A DNA stretch of 14,235 nt from Rhodobacteraceae bacterium UBA3087. Lineage in GTDB: Bacteria; Pseudomonadota; Alphaproteobacteria; Rhodobacterales; Rhodobacteraceae. Of this stretch, positions 5,723 to 12,657 are shown in pieces. Numbering within the stretch: position 1 is the stretch's first letter; every line of letters begins with the position of its first letter. The stretch spans positions 1-14,235 of the forward strand of contig DFBF01000168.1 in assembly GCA_002367285.1 (NCBI GenBank), in the 5' to 3' direction. The notes under the pieces are model-generated. The model searched no databases and was not told the origin of the DNA. It saw only the letters and a list, made by a program, of their open reading frames with translations. Both the position numbers and the translations under genes were made by a program.

Positions 5723-6100
5723 ATGTTTACAGCACTTGTACAAGTTGCCCTTGGCGGCGCCCTTGGGGCCAGCGCCCGGTATTTGACCGGGCTTGCCGTC
5801 ACGCGTGCCACCGGCCACGGGTTTCCCTGGGGGACCATGGTGGTGAACGTCGCCGGATCCTTCCTGATGGGGGCGATCGTGGTGGTTCTGGCGCGTAAGG
5901 GTGGCAACGCCTATGCGCCGCTGTTGATGACCGGCCTGTTGGGCGGCTTCACCACGTTTTCGGCCTTTTCGCTGGACGCCTATACCCTGTTTGAACGCGG
6001 CCAGATCGGCGCGGCGGCAGGCTATGTCATGGGGTCTGTCGTGCTGTCCCTTGCCGCCATTGTGGTCGGCATTCTTTTGACCAGGAGCATCATCGCATGA
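5723..6100 (+). CDS. crcB: Fluoride ion channel CrcB/Fluc
   Basis: Fluc proteins are dual-topology dimeric channels in the inner membrane that let fluoride leave the cell. The 125-residue product has the usual length and four hydrophobic spans, with the signatures GGALGASARY, GTMVVNVAGSFLMG and TGLLGGFTTFSAFS. The last holds the phenylalanine/serine pore region and the central sodium-site loop. The 31-nt upstream gap is too short for a fluoride riboswitch and shows only a small CTGAC/GTCAG hairpin (5703-5717). The stop overlaps the next start as ATGA (6097-6100), so crcB is the first visible gene of a coupled four-gene unit. Confidence 0.95.
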   Translation: MFTALVQVALGGALGASARYLTGLAVTRATGHGFPWGTMVVNVAGSFLMGAIVVVLARKGGNAYAPLLMTGLLGGFTTFSAFSLDAYTLFERGQIGAAAGYVMGSVVLSLAAIVVGILLTRSIIA

Positions 6101-7146
6101 GCGGCGTTCAAACCATTACCGTCGGCAATGACGAAGGCGAACAGCGGCTGGACCGCTGGGTGCGCCGCCATTTCCCGCATGTGTCCCAGGGGCGCATCGA
6201 AAAGGGTTGTCGCAAGGGCGAATTCCGCGTCGATGGCGCCAAGGTCAAATCGTCGACCCGGGTTGGGCCGGGCAATGAGGTGCGCCTGCCGCCGCTGCCT
6301 GAACCCGGCGACATCACGGCCCTGCCCAAGGATCCCGCGCCGATGTCGGATGCGGATGCAAAGATGATCCAGGATTGCGTGATCTATCGCGACGATCACA
6401 TCATTGCGCTGAACAAACCGCCGGGTCTGCCGACGCAGGGCGGCAGCAAACAGGTGAAACACGTCGATGGCTTGGCCAAGGCGTTGATGTTCGGATATCC
6501 CGAAAAACCCCGCCTGGTGCACCGGTTGGACAAGGACACGTCGGGCGTTTTGCTGCTGGCGCGCACCCATGCGATGGCCGCCGCGTTGACCAAGGCGATC
6601 CGCCACCGCGAGACGCGCAAGATCTATTGGGCCGTGGTCGCCGGTGTGCCGACGCCGTACCTGGGCGAAATCCGCTATGGCCTGATGAAATCGCCGGGGC
6701 ATGGATACCGGGGCGAGGGTGAAAAGATGGTCTGTATCCATCCGCGCGATGTGCAGACCACCGAGGGCGCCAAGCGCGCCCACACCCTGTATTCCGCGCT
6801 GTACCGCGTTGCCGGGCGCGCCACTTGGGTCGCGATGGAGCCGATTACCGGTCGCACCCACCAGCTGCGCGCGCATATGGCGGAAATCGGTCACCCGATT
6901 GTCGGCGACGGCAAATATGGTGGCTCGGGTCAGGAAAACATGGGCGACGGCTGGGGGGCCAAGCTGGGTGGGATCATCTCGAACAAGCTGCACCTGCATG
7001 CGCGCTCGATGACGTTTGAACACCCGGACACCGGCAAGATCATCACGGTCACCGCCGAACTGCCGGAACATATGAAACACACGTTCGACACCTTTGGCTG
7101 GACCGAAGATCTGGCCGCCGAGGACCCGTTCGAGGCGCTGAAATGA
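6097..7146 (+). CDS. RluA-family pseudouridine synthase (RluC/RluD-like)
   Basis: Isomerises specific uridines to pseudouridine in ribosomal RNA, most likely 23S rRNA. The 349-residue product has an N-terminal S4 RNA-binding domain (about 16-65: RLDRWVRRHFPHVSQGRIEKGCRKGEFRV), then the catalytic domain. The active-site motif HRLDKDTSG (142-150) contains the catalytic Asp145, and PITGRTHQLRAHMAEIGHPIVGD (249-271) completes the RluA signature. An inserted stretch (about 196-225, KSPGHGYRGEGEKMVCIH) and an acidic tail are additional. The start overlaps the crcB stop and the stop overlaps the HAD gene start, both as ATGA. Alphaproteobacterial members of this group are usually annotated RluC; exact target uridines cannot be read from sequence, so no symbol is given. 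Confidence 0.94.
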   Translation: MSGVQTITVGNDEGEQRLDRWVRRHFPHVSQGRIEKGCRKGEFRVDGAKVKSSTRVGPGNEVRLPPLPEPGDITALPKDPAPMSDADAKMIQDCVIYRDDHIIALNKPPGLPTQGGSKQVKHVDGLAKALMFGYPEKPRLVHRLDKDTSGVLLLARTHAMAAALTKAIRHRETRKIYWAVVAGVPTPYLGEIRYGLMKSPGHGYRGEGEKMVCIHPRDVQTTEGAKRAHTLYSALYRVAGRATWVAMEPITGRTHQLRAHMAEIGHPIVGDGKYGGSGQENMGDGWGAKLGGIISNKLHLHARSMTFEHPDTGKIITVTAELPEHMKHTFDTFGWTEDLAAEDPFEALK

Positions 7147-7826
7147 CGGCCCTGAAGCTGGCCGTTTTCGATGTTGATGGCACGCTGATGGACAGTCAGG
7201 ATTTCATCGTCGAAGCGATGAACCGCGCTTTTGGCGATCTTGGCGTTGAATTGCCCAGCCGCCAACAGGTTCTGTCAATCGTCGGCCTGTCCCTGTCCGA
7301 GGCGATTGCAAAGCTGGTGCCGACCCTGTCCGCCGACGGGGTGGCCGCAGCTACGGAGCGTTACAAGACCGCCTTTATCAATCTGCGCGCGCAAAAGGGA
7401 GGGGAGGCCGCAGCCCCCTTGTACCCTGGCGCGCGCGAGGCGTTACAGGCCCTGCATCTGCGTGACGAAGTCCTGCTGGGCGTCGCCACTGGCAAGGCGA
7501 AACGCGGGCTGGATCACGCCGTGATGGCGCATGATCTGGGCGGGTTCTTTATCACGCAACAGACCGCAGACGGGCATCCATCCAAGCCGCACCCGTCGAT
7601 GTTGCACGCCGCCCTGGCGGACACCGGCGCACAGGCGGCAAGCGCGGTGATGATCGGCGACACGACATATGACATCGAAATGGGCCGCGCAGCGGGGTTC
7701 AAAACCCTTGGCGTGACCTGGGGCTATCACCCGGTCGCCGACCTGAAAGCGGCGGGCGCAGACCTGTTGGTGGACACATTCGCGGGCGTCATCCCCGCGC
7801 TGGACGAACTTTGGGGGCAAGCATGA
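7143..7826 (+). CDS. HAD-superfamily hydrolase, phosphoglycolate-phosphatase-like
   Basis: This is a predicted cytoplasmic phosphatase acting on a small phosphorylated metabolite. The 227-residue product contains HAD motif I FDVDGTL, with nucleophile D10 and acid D12. A helical cap follows, then motif II Thr116 in GVATGKAK, motif III Lys148 in SKPHPSM, and motif IV IGDTTYDIEMG (171-181), whose aspartates bind magnesium. All catalytic residues are present. The cap type and length fit the Gph/PGP-like subfamily, but substrate cannot be inferred. Coupled by ATGA overlaps to the pseudouridine synthase upstream and ATP12 gene downstream. Linkage to the RNA-modification gene may mean nothing more than shared housekeeping expression. 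Confidence 0.92.
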   Translation: MTALKLAVFDVDGTLMDSQDFIVEAMNRAFGDLGVELPSRQQVLSIVGLSLSEAIAKLVPTLSADGVAAATERYKTAFINLRAQKGGEAAAPLYPGAREALQALHLRDEVLLGVATGKAKRGLDHAVMAHDLGGFFITQQTADGHPSKPHPSMLHAALADTGAQAASAVMIGDTTYDIEMGRAAGFKTLGVTWGYHPVADLKAAGADLLVDTFAGVIPALDELWGQA

Positions 7827-8527
7827 GCTTTGAGGCAAAACGGTTCTGGAAAGAGGCCAAGGCGAGCCAGACCGATGGCGGTTGGACCGTACAGCTGGAC
7901 GGACGCCCGGTGCGCACGCCCGCCAAGGCGCCGCTGGTTGTGCCGACCCGGGCCATGGCTGATCTGATCGCCACGGAATGGGACGCCCAAGAGGGCAAGA
8001 TCGACCCCCTGACCATGCCCGCGACCCGTTCTGCCAATGCCGCCATCGACAAGGTGGTCCACCAACACGCCGAAGTGGCCGAGATGCTGGCGGCCTATGG
8101 CGACAGTGATCTGCTGTGTTATCGCGCCAGCTATCCTCAGGGGCTGATCGACCGTCAGGCGGCGATCTGGGACCCGGTGTTGGACTGGGCCGCGCAGGAT
8201 CTGGAGGCGCGACTCACCCCTGTGTCCGGCGTCATGCATGCGCCGCAGGATGCGGATGCCCTGGCCCGTCTGACGGCGATGGTGCACGCGTTTACCCCAT
8301 TTCAGTTGGCAGCTTTTCACGATCTCGTTAGCATTTCAGGGTCCTTGATCCTGGGATTCGCCGCGACCAAGCGGCAAAGACCCATCGAAGACCTGTGGAC
8401 AATCAGCCGCCTGGACGAGAGTTGGCAGGAAGAACAATGGGGTGTCGATGAAGACGCCGCCGCCCAGGCCGACCTTAAAAAACAGGCATTTTTGCACGCG
8501 GATCGCTTTTTTCACCTGTGCGATTAG
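7823..8527 (+). CDS. ATP12-family F1-ATPase assembly chaperone
   Basis: ATP12 binds free alpha subunits of F1 and prevents aggregation during ATP synthase assembly; it is known in mitochondria and in alphaproteobacteria. The product has 234 residues from ATG 7823. It opens MSFEAKRFWKEA, followed by the conserved VQLDGRPVRTPAKAPLVVPT, ATEWDAQ and PLTMPATRSANAAID. Downstream are DLLCYRA and a C-terminal half with SGSLILGFA. A TTG start at 7811 would add four residues, but the ATGA overlap (7823-7826) with the HAD gene supports 7823. It is the last gene of the coupled crcB unit. The ATP synthase genes themselves are not in the window. Confidence 0.93.
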   Translation: MSFEAKRFWKEAKASQTDGGWTVQLDGRPVRTPAKAPLVVPTRAMADLIATEWDAQEGKIDPLTMPATRSANAAIDKVVHQHAEVAEMLAAYGDSDLLCYRASYPQGLIDRQAAIWDPVLDWAAQDLEARLTPVSGVMHAPQDADALARLTAMVHAFTPFQLAAFHDLVSISGSLILGFAATKRQRPIEDLWTISRLDESWQEEQWGVDEDAAAQADLKKQAFLHADRFFHLCD

Positions 8528-8612
8528 GGCTCTGACCACAGCCCTTGCGTTAGCATTGCACAAAAAGCGCCTCCTTCCCCTGCGTCAAGTATCGCGAAAT
8601 CGGATGTAACCC

Positions 8613-8642
8613 TTGACGATTTCTCATGAATTGGCACACACT
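8613..8642 (+). promoter_or_regulatory. Possible promoter of bztA
   Basis: TTGACG (8613-8618) matches the -35 consensus at five of six positions. The only -10-like sequence at suitable spacing is CACACT (8637-8642, three of six), so the promoter would be weak or activator-dependent. If used, transcription would start near 8648, immediately before the first leader hairpin. No sigma-54 TGGCAC-N5-TTGC element is present, although TGGCAC occurs at 8632-8637. Confidence 0.25.
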
Positions 8643-8651
8643 CACTCACGC

Positions 8652-8674
8652 AAAGAGGGGGTCACCCCTCTTTT
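8652..8674 (+). terminator. Terminator-like hairpin at the head of the bztA leader
   Basis: AAAGAGGGG (8652-8660) pairs perfectly with CCCCTCTTT (8665-8673) around the tetraloop GTCA, with four T at 8671-8674. It could terminate the crcB-to-ATP12 transcript, whose stop codon is about 125 nt upstream. If bztA is transcribed from upstream, it would instead be the first element of the leader. A weaker stem just after the ATP12 stop (GGGCT 8527-8531 with AGCCC 8540-8544) is a poorer terminator candidate. Confidence 0.5.
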
Positions 8675-8685
8675 CACCAATCGTC

Positions 8686-8739
8686 CCGGCCGTAAGAGCC
8701 GGAGAAACGCCCTTACACGGGCGGAAAATCAGGAAGAGG
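8686..8739 (+). promoter_or_regulatory. Structured 5' leader and Shine-Dalgarno of bztA
   Basis: Two small stems follow each other: CCGGC (8686-8690) with GCCGG (8698-8702), and CGCCC (8708-8712) with GGGCG (8719-8723). Their loops contain GTAA (8692-8695) and TTAC (8713-8716), which are complementary and could form a kissing contact. The Shine-Dalgarno AGGAAGAGG (8731-8739) lies 5 nt before ATG 8745. Its AAGAGG part is complementary to CCTCTT (8667-8672) in the upstream hairpin, so alternative folding that hides the ribosome binding site is possible. The pairings are read by eye; no folding energies were computed. Confidence 0.4.
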
Positions 8740-8744
8740 TAATC

Positions 8745-9764
8745 ATGAAAAAAACCGTATTTCTTGGCGCACTGACTGTCGCCGGCCTTGCTGCCGGTGC
8801 TTCGGCTGCTGCAACCCTTGATGACGTCAAGGCACGTGGCAAGCTGAACTGTGGTGTCACGACCGGTCTGGTGGGCTTTGCAGCCCCCGATGCGAACGGC
8901 CACTGGGATGGCTTTGACGTTGGCGTTTGCCGCGCCGTAGCCGCCGCCGTTCTGGGCGACGCAGAAGCCGTGGAATTCGTGCCGACCACCGGCAAGACCC
9001 GTTTCACCGCGCTGGCGTCGGGTGAAATCGACATGCTGGCCCGTAACACCACCTGGACCCTGTCGCGCGACGTGGACCTGAAGTTCACCTTCGTTGGCGT
9101 GAACTACTATGACGGCCAAGGCTTCATGGTTCCCAAAGGTCTGGGCGTCAGCTCGGCCAAGGAACTGGACGGCGCGACCGTTTGCATCCAGACCGGCACC
9201 ACGACCGAGCTCAACCTGGCCGACTTCTTCCGTGCCAACAACATGAGCTATGAGCCGGTTCCGATCGAAACCAACGCTGAAGCACAGCAGCAGTACCTTG
9301 CCGGTGCTTGCGACGTGTACACCACTGACGCCTCGGGTCTGGCCGCAACGCGCGCCACGTTCGAAGCGCCTGCGGACCACGTTCTGCTGCCCGAAATCAT
9401 CTCGAAAGAGCCGCTGGGCCCGCTGGTCCGTCACGGTGACAACGAGTGGGGCGACGTTGTGCGCTGGACGCTGAACGCGCTGATCTCGGCTGAAGAGCTG
9501 GGCATCACCTCGGCCAACATCGGTGAACTGGGTGCCGCCGCTGGCGACAACCCCGAAGTGAACCGCATCCTGGGCACCGAAGGTAACCTGGGCGAAATGC
9601 TGGGTCTGGACGCTGGTTGGGCCAAAGCAGCCATCATGGCTGGCGGCAACTACGGCGAACTGTTCGAAAAGAACATCGGCGAAAACACTCCGATCGCGCT
9701 GTCGCGTGGGCTGAACGCCCAGTGGCAGGACGGTGGTCTGATCTACTCGCCGCCGTTCCGGTAA
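8745..9764 (+). CDS. bztA: Periplasmic amino-acid-binding protein of a general L-amino acid ABC transporter (BztA/AapJ)
   Basis: Captures polar amino acids in the periplasm and delivers them to the BztBC permease. BztABCD of Rhodobacter capsulatus takes up glutamate, glutamine, aspartate and asparagine, and AapJQMP of rhizobia has broader range. The 339-residue product has a signal peptide (MKKTVFLGALTVAGLAAGASA). The mature protein starts AATLDDVKARGKLNCGV, typical of the family, with FDVGVCRAVAAAVLGD, TRFTALASGEIDMLARNTTWTLSRD and LPEIISKEPLGPLVRHGD; it ends GGLIYSPPFR. ATG 8745 follows AGGAAGAGG by 5 nt; an open in-frame extension to TTG 8613 lacks coding character. First gene of bztABCD, separated from bztB by a terminator-like hairpin. 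Confidence 0.95.
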   Translation: MKKTVFLGALTVAGLAAGASAAATLDDVKARGKLNCGVTTGLVGFAAPDANGHWDGFDVGVCRAVAAAVLGDAEAVEFVPTTGKTRFTALASGEIDMLARNTTWTLSRDVDLKFTFVGVNYYDGQGFMVPKGLGVSSAKELDGATVCIQTGTTTELNLADFFRANNMSYEPVPIETNAEAQQQYLAGACDVYTTDASGLAATRATFEAPADHVLLPEIISKEPLGPLVRHGDNEWGDVVRWTLNALISAEELGITSANIGELGAAAGDNPEVNRILGTEGNLGEMLGLDAGWAKAAIMAGGNYGELFEKNIGENTPIALSRGLNAQWQDGGLIYSPPFR

Positions 9765-9775
9765 ACACATCTAGG

Positions 9776-9805
9776 AAAGGGCGCGGTTCATGCCGCGCCC
9801 TTTTT
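9776..9805 (+). terminator. Intrinsic terminator/attenuator between bztA and bztB
   Basis: GGGCGCGG (9779-9786) pairs with CCGCGCCC (9793-9800) around TTCATG, extended by AAA/TTT, and is followed by five T (9801-9805). It starts 12 nt after the bztA stop. In solute-binding-protein operons such hairpins stop or stabilise most transcripts after the binding-protein gene, giving excess binding protein over permease. That role is inferred. Confidence 0.75.
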
Positions 9806-9821
9806 CCATTCTACGAACGAG

Positions 9822-9866
9822 CCCTGGAAAGGCAGCTGAAAACAGCGCCCTCCTCCAAAGCCAGGG
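9822..9866 (+). other. Second structured segment in the bztB leader
   Basis: CCCTGG (9822-9827) and CCAGGG (9861-9866) form an outer stem. Inside, GGC-A-GCTG (9831-9838) pairs with CAGC-GCC (9843-9849) around an AAAA tetraloop, with one bulged A. The outer stem ends 5 nt before the GGGGA ribosome binding site (9872-9876). It may tune translation of the permease genes or protect the RNA 5' end produced at the bztA terminator. Confidence 0.4.
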
Positions 9867-9884
9867 ACAACGGGGACCACCTAC

Positions 9885-11153
9885 ATGACAACCATGACCG
9901 ACCCGCATCAGGGATCGTTCCGTCTGTCGATGCTGATTTACGACAGCCGCTATCGCTCCATGACAATTCAAATCGTCGCTTTGATCGGGTTCCTGACCCT
10001 GATCGGATGGCTGATTTCAAACACCGCGCAGAACCTGATCACCTTGGGCAAAGAGCCCAGCTTTGGCTTTATGCTCGAGCCGGCAGGCTATGACATCAAC
10101 CAGCGCCTGTTGGACTATGATTCGCAGGACAGCCACCTGAGGGCTGCGCTGATCGGCCTGTTGAACACGCTGCTTGTCGCCGTGATGGGCTGTCTGGCCG
10201 CCACGGTGATCGGTGTTGTGGTCGGCGTGCTGCGCCTGTCCAAGAACTGGATCGTGTCGCGCCTGATGGCGGTTTACGTCGAAGGGTTCCGCAACGTGCC
10301 TGTGTTGTTGTGGATCGTCTTTGCCATGGCCATCCTGATCGAAACCCTGCCGCCGCCCAATGCGTTCCGGGGCGAAAACCCCGAAGCGACAATGAAGCTG
10401 GGCGAAACGGTCGCGGTCACCAACCGGGGCATCTATATCCCCGAGCCGCTGTTTTCGCGCGGCATTGGTGATGCACATGTGTTCGGCGACACCTCGCTGC
10501 GGTTCGACGTCAGCCTGGACCTGATCGCCCTTGCGTCCGTGTTCATTGCGGGCCTGCTGATCTCTGGCCTGATCAACCGCCGCGCCAACGCCACGCAGAA
10601 CGCGACGGGGGTTCGTCCGACCGTCTGGTATTGGCGGCTGGCTGTGGTCGTGCTGCCCACCGCCATTCTGCTGTGGGTGCTGGGCTGTCATATGGGATAC
10701 CCGGAACTGAAAGGCTTTAATTTCAAGGGCGGGACGCATATGCGCAACTCGCTCATCGCGCTGTGGGCGGCCCTGTCGCTGTATACGGCGGCCTTTATCG
10801 CTGAAATCGTGCGTGCCGGGATCCTGGCCGTGTCGAAAGGCCAGACCGAAGCGGCCAACGCGCTGGGTATTCGCCCCAACAAGACCATGTCTTTGGTGGT
10901 GCTGCCGCAAGCGTTGCGGGTGATCATCCCGCCGCTGATTTCGAACTATCTGAACCTGACCAAGAACAGTTCACTGGCCATCGCTGTTGGCTACATGGAC
11001 ATCACGGGCACGCTGGGGGGCATCACGCTGAACCAGACCGGGCGCGAGCTTGAGACGCTTCTCATGCTGATGCTGTGTTACCTCATCATCTCGCTGACCA
11101 TTTCTGGCGTCATGAACTGGTACAACGAATCCGTTAAGTTGAAGGAGCGCTGA
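9885..11153 (+). CDS. bztB: General L-amino acid ABC transporter permease (BztB/AapQ)
   Basis: One of two inner-membrane permease subunits that form the translocation pathway with BztC. The 422-residue product has several hydrophobic spans (about 27-46, 88-115, 132-153, 211-231, 250-268, 288-310, 365-380, 390-410). Between the early and late halves lies a large polar region (about 155-205) typical of AapQ/BztB. The ATPase-contact loop occupies 307-345: EIVRAGILAVSKGQ, then EAANALGIRPNKTMSLVVLPQALR, a good match to the HAAT-family EAA motif. ATG 9885 is preceded by GGGGA (9872-9876); a second ATG at 9894 is possible. It is followed by bztC with a 1-nt gap. Confidence 0.94.
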   Translation: MTTMTDPHQGSFRLSMLIYDSRYRSMTIQIVALIGFLTLIGWLISNTAQNLITLGKEPSFGFMLEPAGYDINQRLLDYDSQDSHLRAALIGLLNTLLVAVMGCLAATVIGVVVGVLRLSKNWIVSRLMAVYVEGFRNVPVLLWIVFAMAILIETLPPPNAFRGENPEATMKLGETVAVTNRGIYIPEPLFSRGIGDAHVFGDTSLRFDVSLDLIALASVFIAGLLISGLINRRANATQNATGVRPTVWYWRLAVVVLPTAILLWVLGCHMGYPELKGFNFKGGTHMRNSLIALWAALSLYTAAFIAEIVRAGILAVSKGQTEAANALGIRPNKTMSLVVLPQALRVIIPPLISNYLNLTKNSSLAIAVGYMDITGTLGGITLNQTGRELETLLMLMLCYLIISLTISGVMNWYNESVKLKER

Positions 11154-11154
11154 T

Positions 11155-12645
11155 ATGTCTGATCTTTCCTATGTCCGCGCCGAAATGCTGCCTGAAAAGG
11201 CACCGCCGGTATCGACCTCTGGTGCAGTTGGCTGGGTGCGCGAAAACCTGTTCAACGGGGTCGGCAACTCGATCCTGACGATCCTGTCCTTGTTCATGGT
11301 CTATCTTGTGCTGTCGGCGCTGCTGCCCTGGGTCTTCTCGCCCACCTGGAATGCGGCATCTCTGAACGATTGTCGTACGATCCTGGCAGGTCACGAAGGG
11401 GCCTGTTGGGGCGTCATCAATGAACGCTGGCCGCAGCTGTTGTTCGGCTTCTATCCCAACGGCAGCGAAGAAGGTACGGTTGACCAACGCTGGCGGCCTA
11501 TCCTGACCTTTGTTCTGCTGTTTGTTGCCGTCATCCCGGTGCTGTTCAACATGATCTCGCGTCGGATGAACTGGGTGCTGCTGCTGGGCGCGCTGGGGAT
11601 CGCTTTCGTGACCCGTGGCGGCGTGCTGACCATGATCATCGGTGTCGCTTTGCTGGCCGGTGCCGCCTATGTGGCGTTCCAGCTGTTCAACACGAACAAG
11701 GTCGACCGGGCGGAAGAAATTGCCTCGGGCGCCAAACGCTTGCCGAACCCGCTGATCTTTTCGGCAGTGTTCCCGTTCCTGGCCCCCTGGCTGTTGTGGG
11801 GCGGGTCGATCTGGGGCCCGATTGGCGCACTTTTGGGCTTTGTCATCGGGGCACTGGTGTTTCGGGCCGTTACTGCGGTTGCGGGCAGTCTGATGGGCAT
11901 CATCGCTGCGGTTTTGTCCGCAGTGATCTGGTGGCTGTTTCTGATGGGCGGCTTTGCCTGGGCTATGGAGAGCATCATCAGCCTGGGGCTTGAGCCGGTG
12001 GAAAGCCGCAAGTTCGGGGGCTTCATGCTGTCGATCACCATTGGCGTGGTTGCCATTGGCTGTTCGCTGCCGATTGGCATCGTGCTGGCACTGGGGCGGC
12101 AGTCGGACCTGATGATCGTCAAATCGCTGTGCGTTGGGTTCATTGAATTCATCCGCGGTGTGCCGCTGATCACCCTGCTGTTCGTGGCCTCGACGCTGTT
12201 GAACATCTTCATGCCGCCGGGGTCGAATTTTGACATCATCGTGCGGGTTCTGATCATGGTGACCCTGTTCGCCTCGGCCTATATGGCCGAAGTGGTTCGG
12301 GGCGGGCTGGCCGCGCTTCCCAAGGGGCAATACGAGGCCGCGGATGCACTGGGTCTGGATTATTGGAAGGCGCAGCGGCTGATCATCATGCCGCAAGCCC
12401 TGAAAATTTCGATCCCGGGCATCGTGTCGACCTTCATCGGCGTGTTCAAGGACACGACGCTGGTGTCGATCATCGGCCTTCTGGATCCTCTGGGCCTGTC
12501 CAACGCAATCCGCGCGGACGCGAACTGGAACGGCGTTGTGTGGGAGCTGTACGGCTTCATCGCACTGATGTTCTTCGTCTTCTGCTTCTCGATGTCGCGG
12601 TATTCCATGTATCTTGAGCGCAAACTGCGCACAGACCACCATTAA
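11155..12645 (+). CDS. bztC: General L-amino acid ABC transporter permease (BztC/AapM), enlarged
   Basis: Second permease subunit, expected to heterodimerise with BztB in the inner membrane. The start MSDLSYVRAEMLPEKAPP and the C-terminal half (290-496) are standard. The latter carries EFIRGVPLITLLF, the EAA loop EVVRGGLAALPKGQYEAADALGLDYWKAQRLIIMPQALK (379-417 in two parts) and SMSRYSMYLERKL. At 496 residues it is about 110 longer than rhizobial AapM (around 380-390 from memory). The excess lies at about 152-258, where three to four additional hydrophobic stretches (157-177, 200-218, 222-238, 243-262) precede the conserved GGF...VES segment. GAAGGAG (11141-11147) fixes the start, 1 nt after the bztB stop. 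Function beyond the core permease is unknown for the insert. Confidence 0.94.
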   Translation: MSDLSYVRAEMLPEKAPPVSTSGAVGWVRENLFNGVGNSILTILSLFMVYLVLSALLPWVFSPTWNAASLNDCRTILAGHEGACWGVINERWPQLLFGFYPNGSEEGTVDQRWRPILTFVLLFVAVIPVLFNMISRRMNWVLLLGALGIAFVTRGGVLTMIIGVALLAGAAYVAFQLFNTNKVDRAEEIASGAKRLPNPLIFSAVFPFLAPWLLWGGSIWGPIGALLGFVIGALVFRAVTAVAGSLMGIIAAVLSAVIWWLFLMGGFAWAMESIISLGLEPVESRKFGGFMLSITIGVVAIGCSLPIGIVLALGRQSDLMIVKSLCVGFIEFIRGVPLITLLFVASTLLNIFMPPGSNFDIIVRVLIMVTLFASAYMAEVVRGGLAALPKGQYEAADALGLDYWKAQRLIIMPQALKISIPGIVSTFIGVFKDTTLVSIIGLLDPLGLSNAIRADANWNGVVWELYGFIALMFFVFCFSMSRYSMYLERKLRTDHH

Positions 12646-12657
12646 GGGAGAGACCTG

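Noticed and set aside
8632..8646. Sigma-54 promoter before bztA
   Set aside because: TGGCAC is present, but the required TTGC-like element five bases downstream is absent.
8626..8742. 38-codon reading frame (leader peptide) before bztA
   Set aside because: It starts with ATG 8626 and stops inside the bztA ribosome-site region, but has no Shine-Dalgarno, no run of Glu/Gln/Asp/Asn codons, and a basic, unremarkable composition. It may also begin upstream of the transcript start.
8613..8744. In-frame N-terminal extension of bztA from TTG 8613
   Set aside because: The frame is open by chance. The extension would place 44 charged residues before a clear signal peptide, and a good Shine-Dalgarno precedes ATG 8745.
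9617..10093. 158-codon plus-strand frame spanning the end of bztA and start of bztB
   Set aside because: It is out of frame with both genes, crosses the intrinsic terminator and has an Arg/His/Ser-rich shadow composition.
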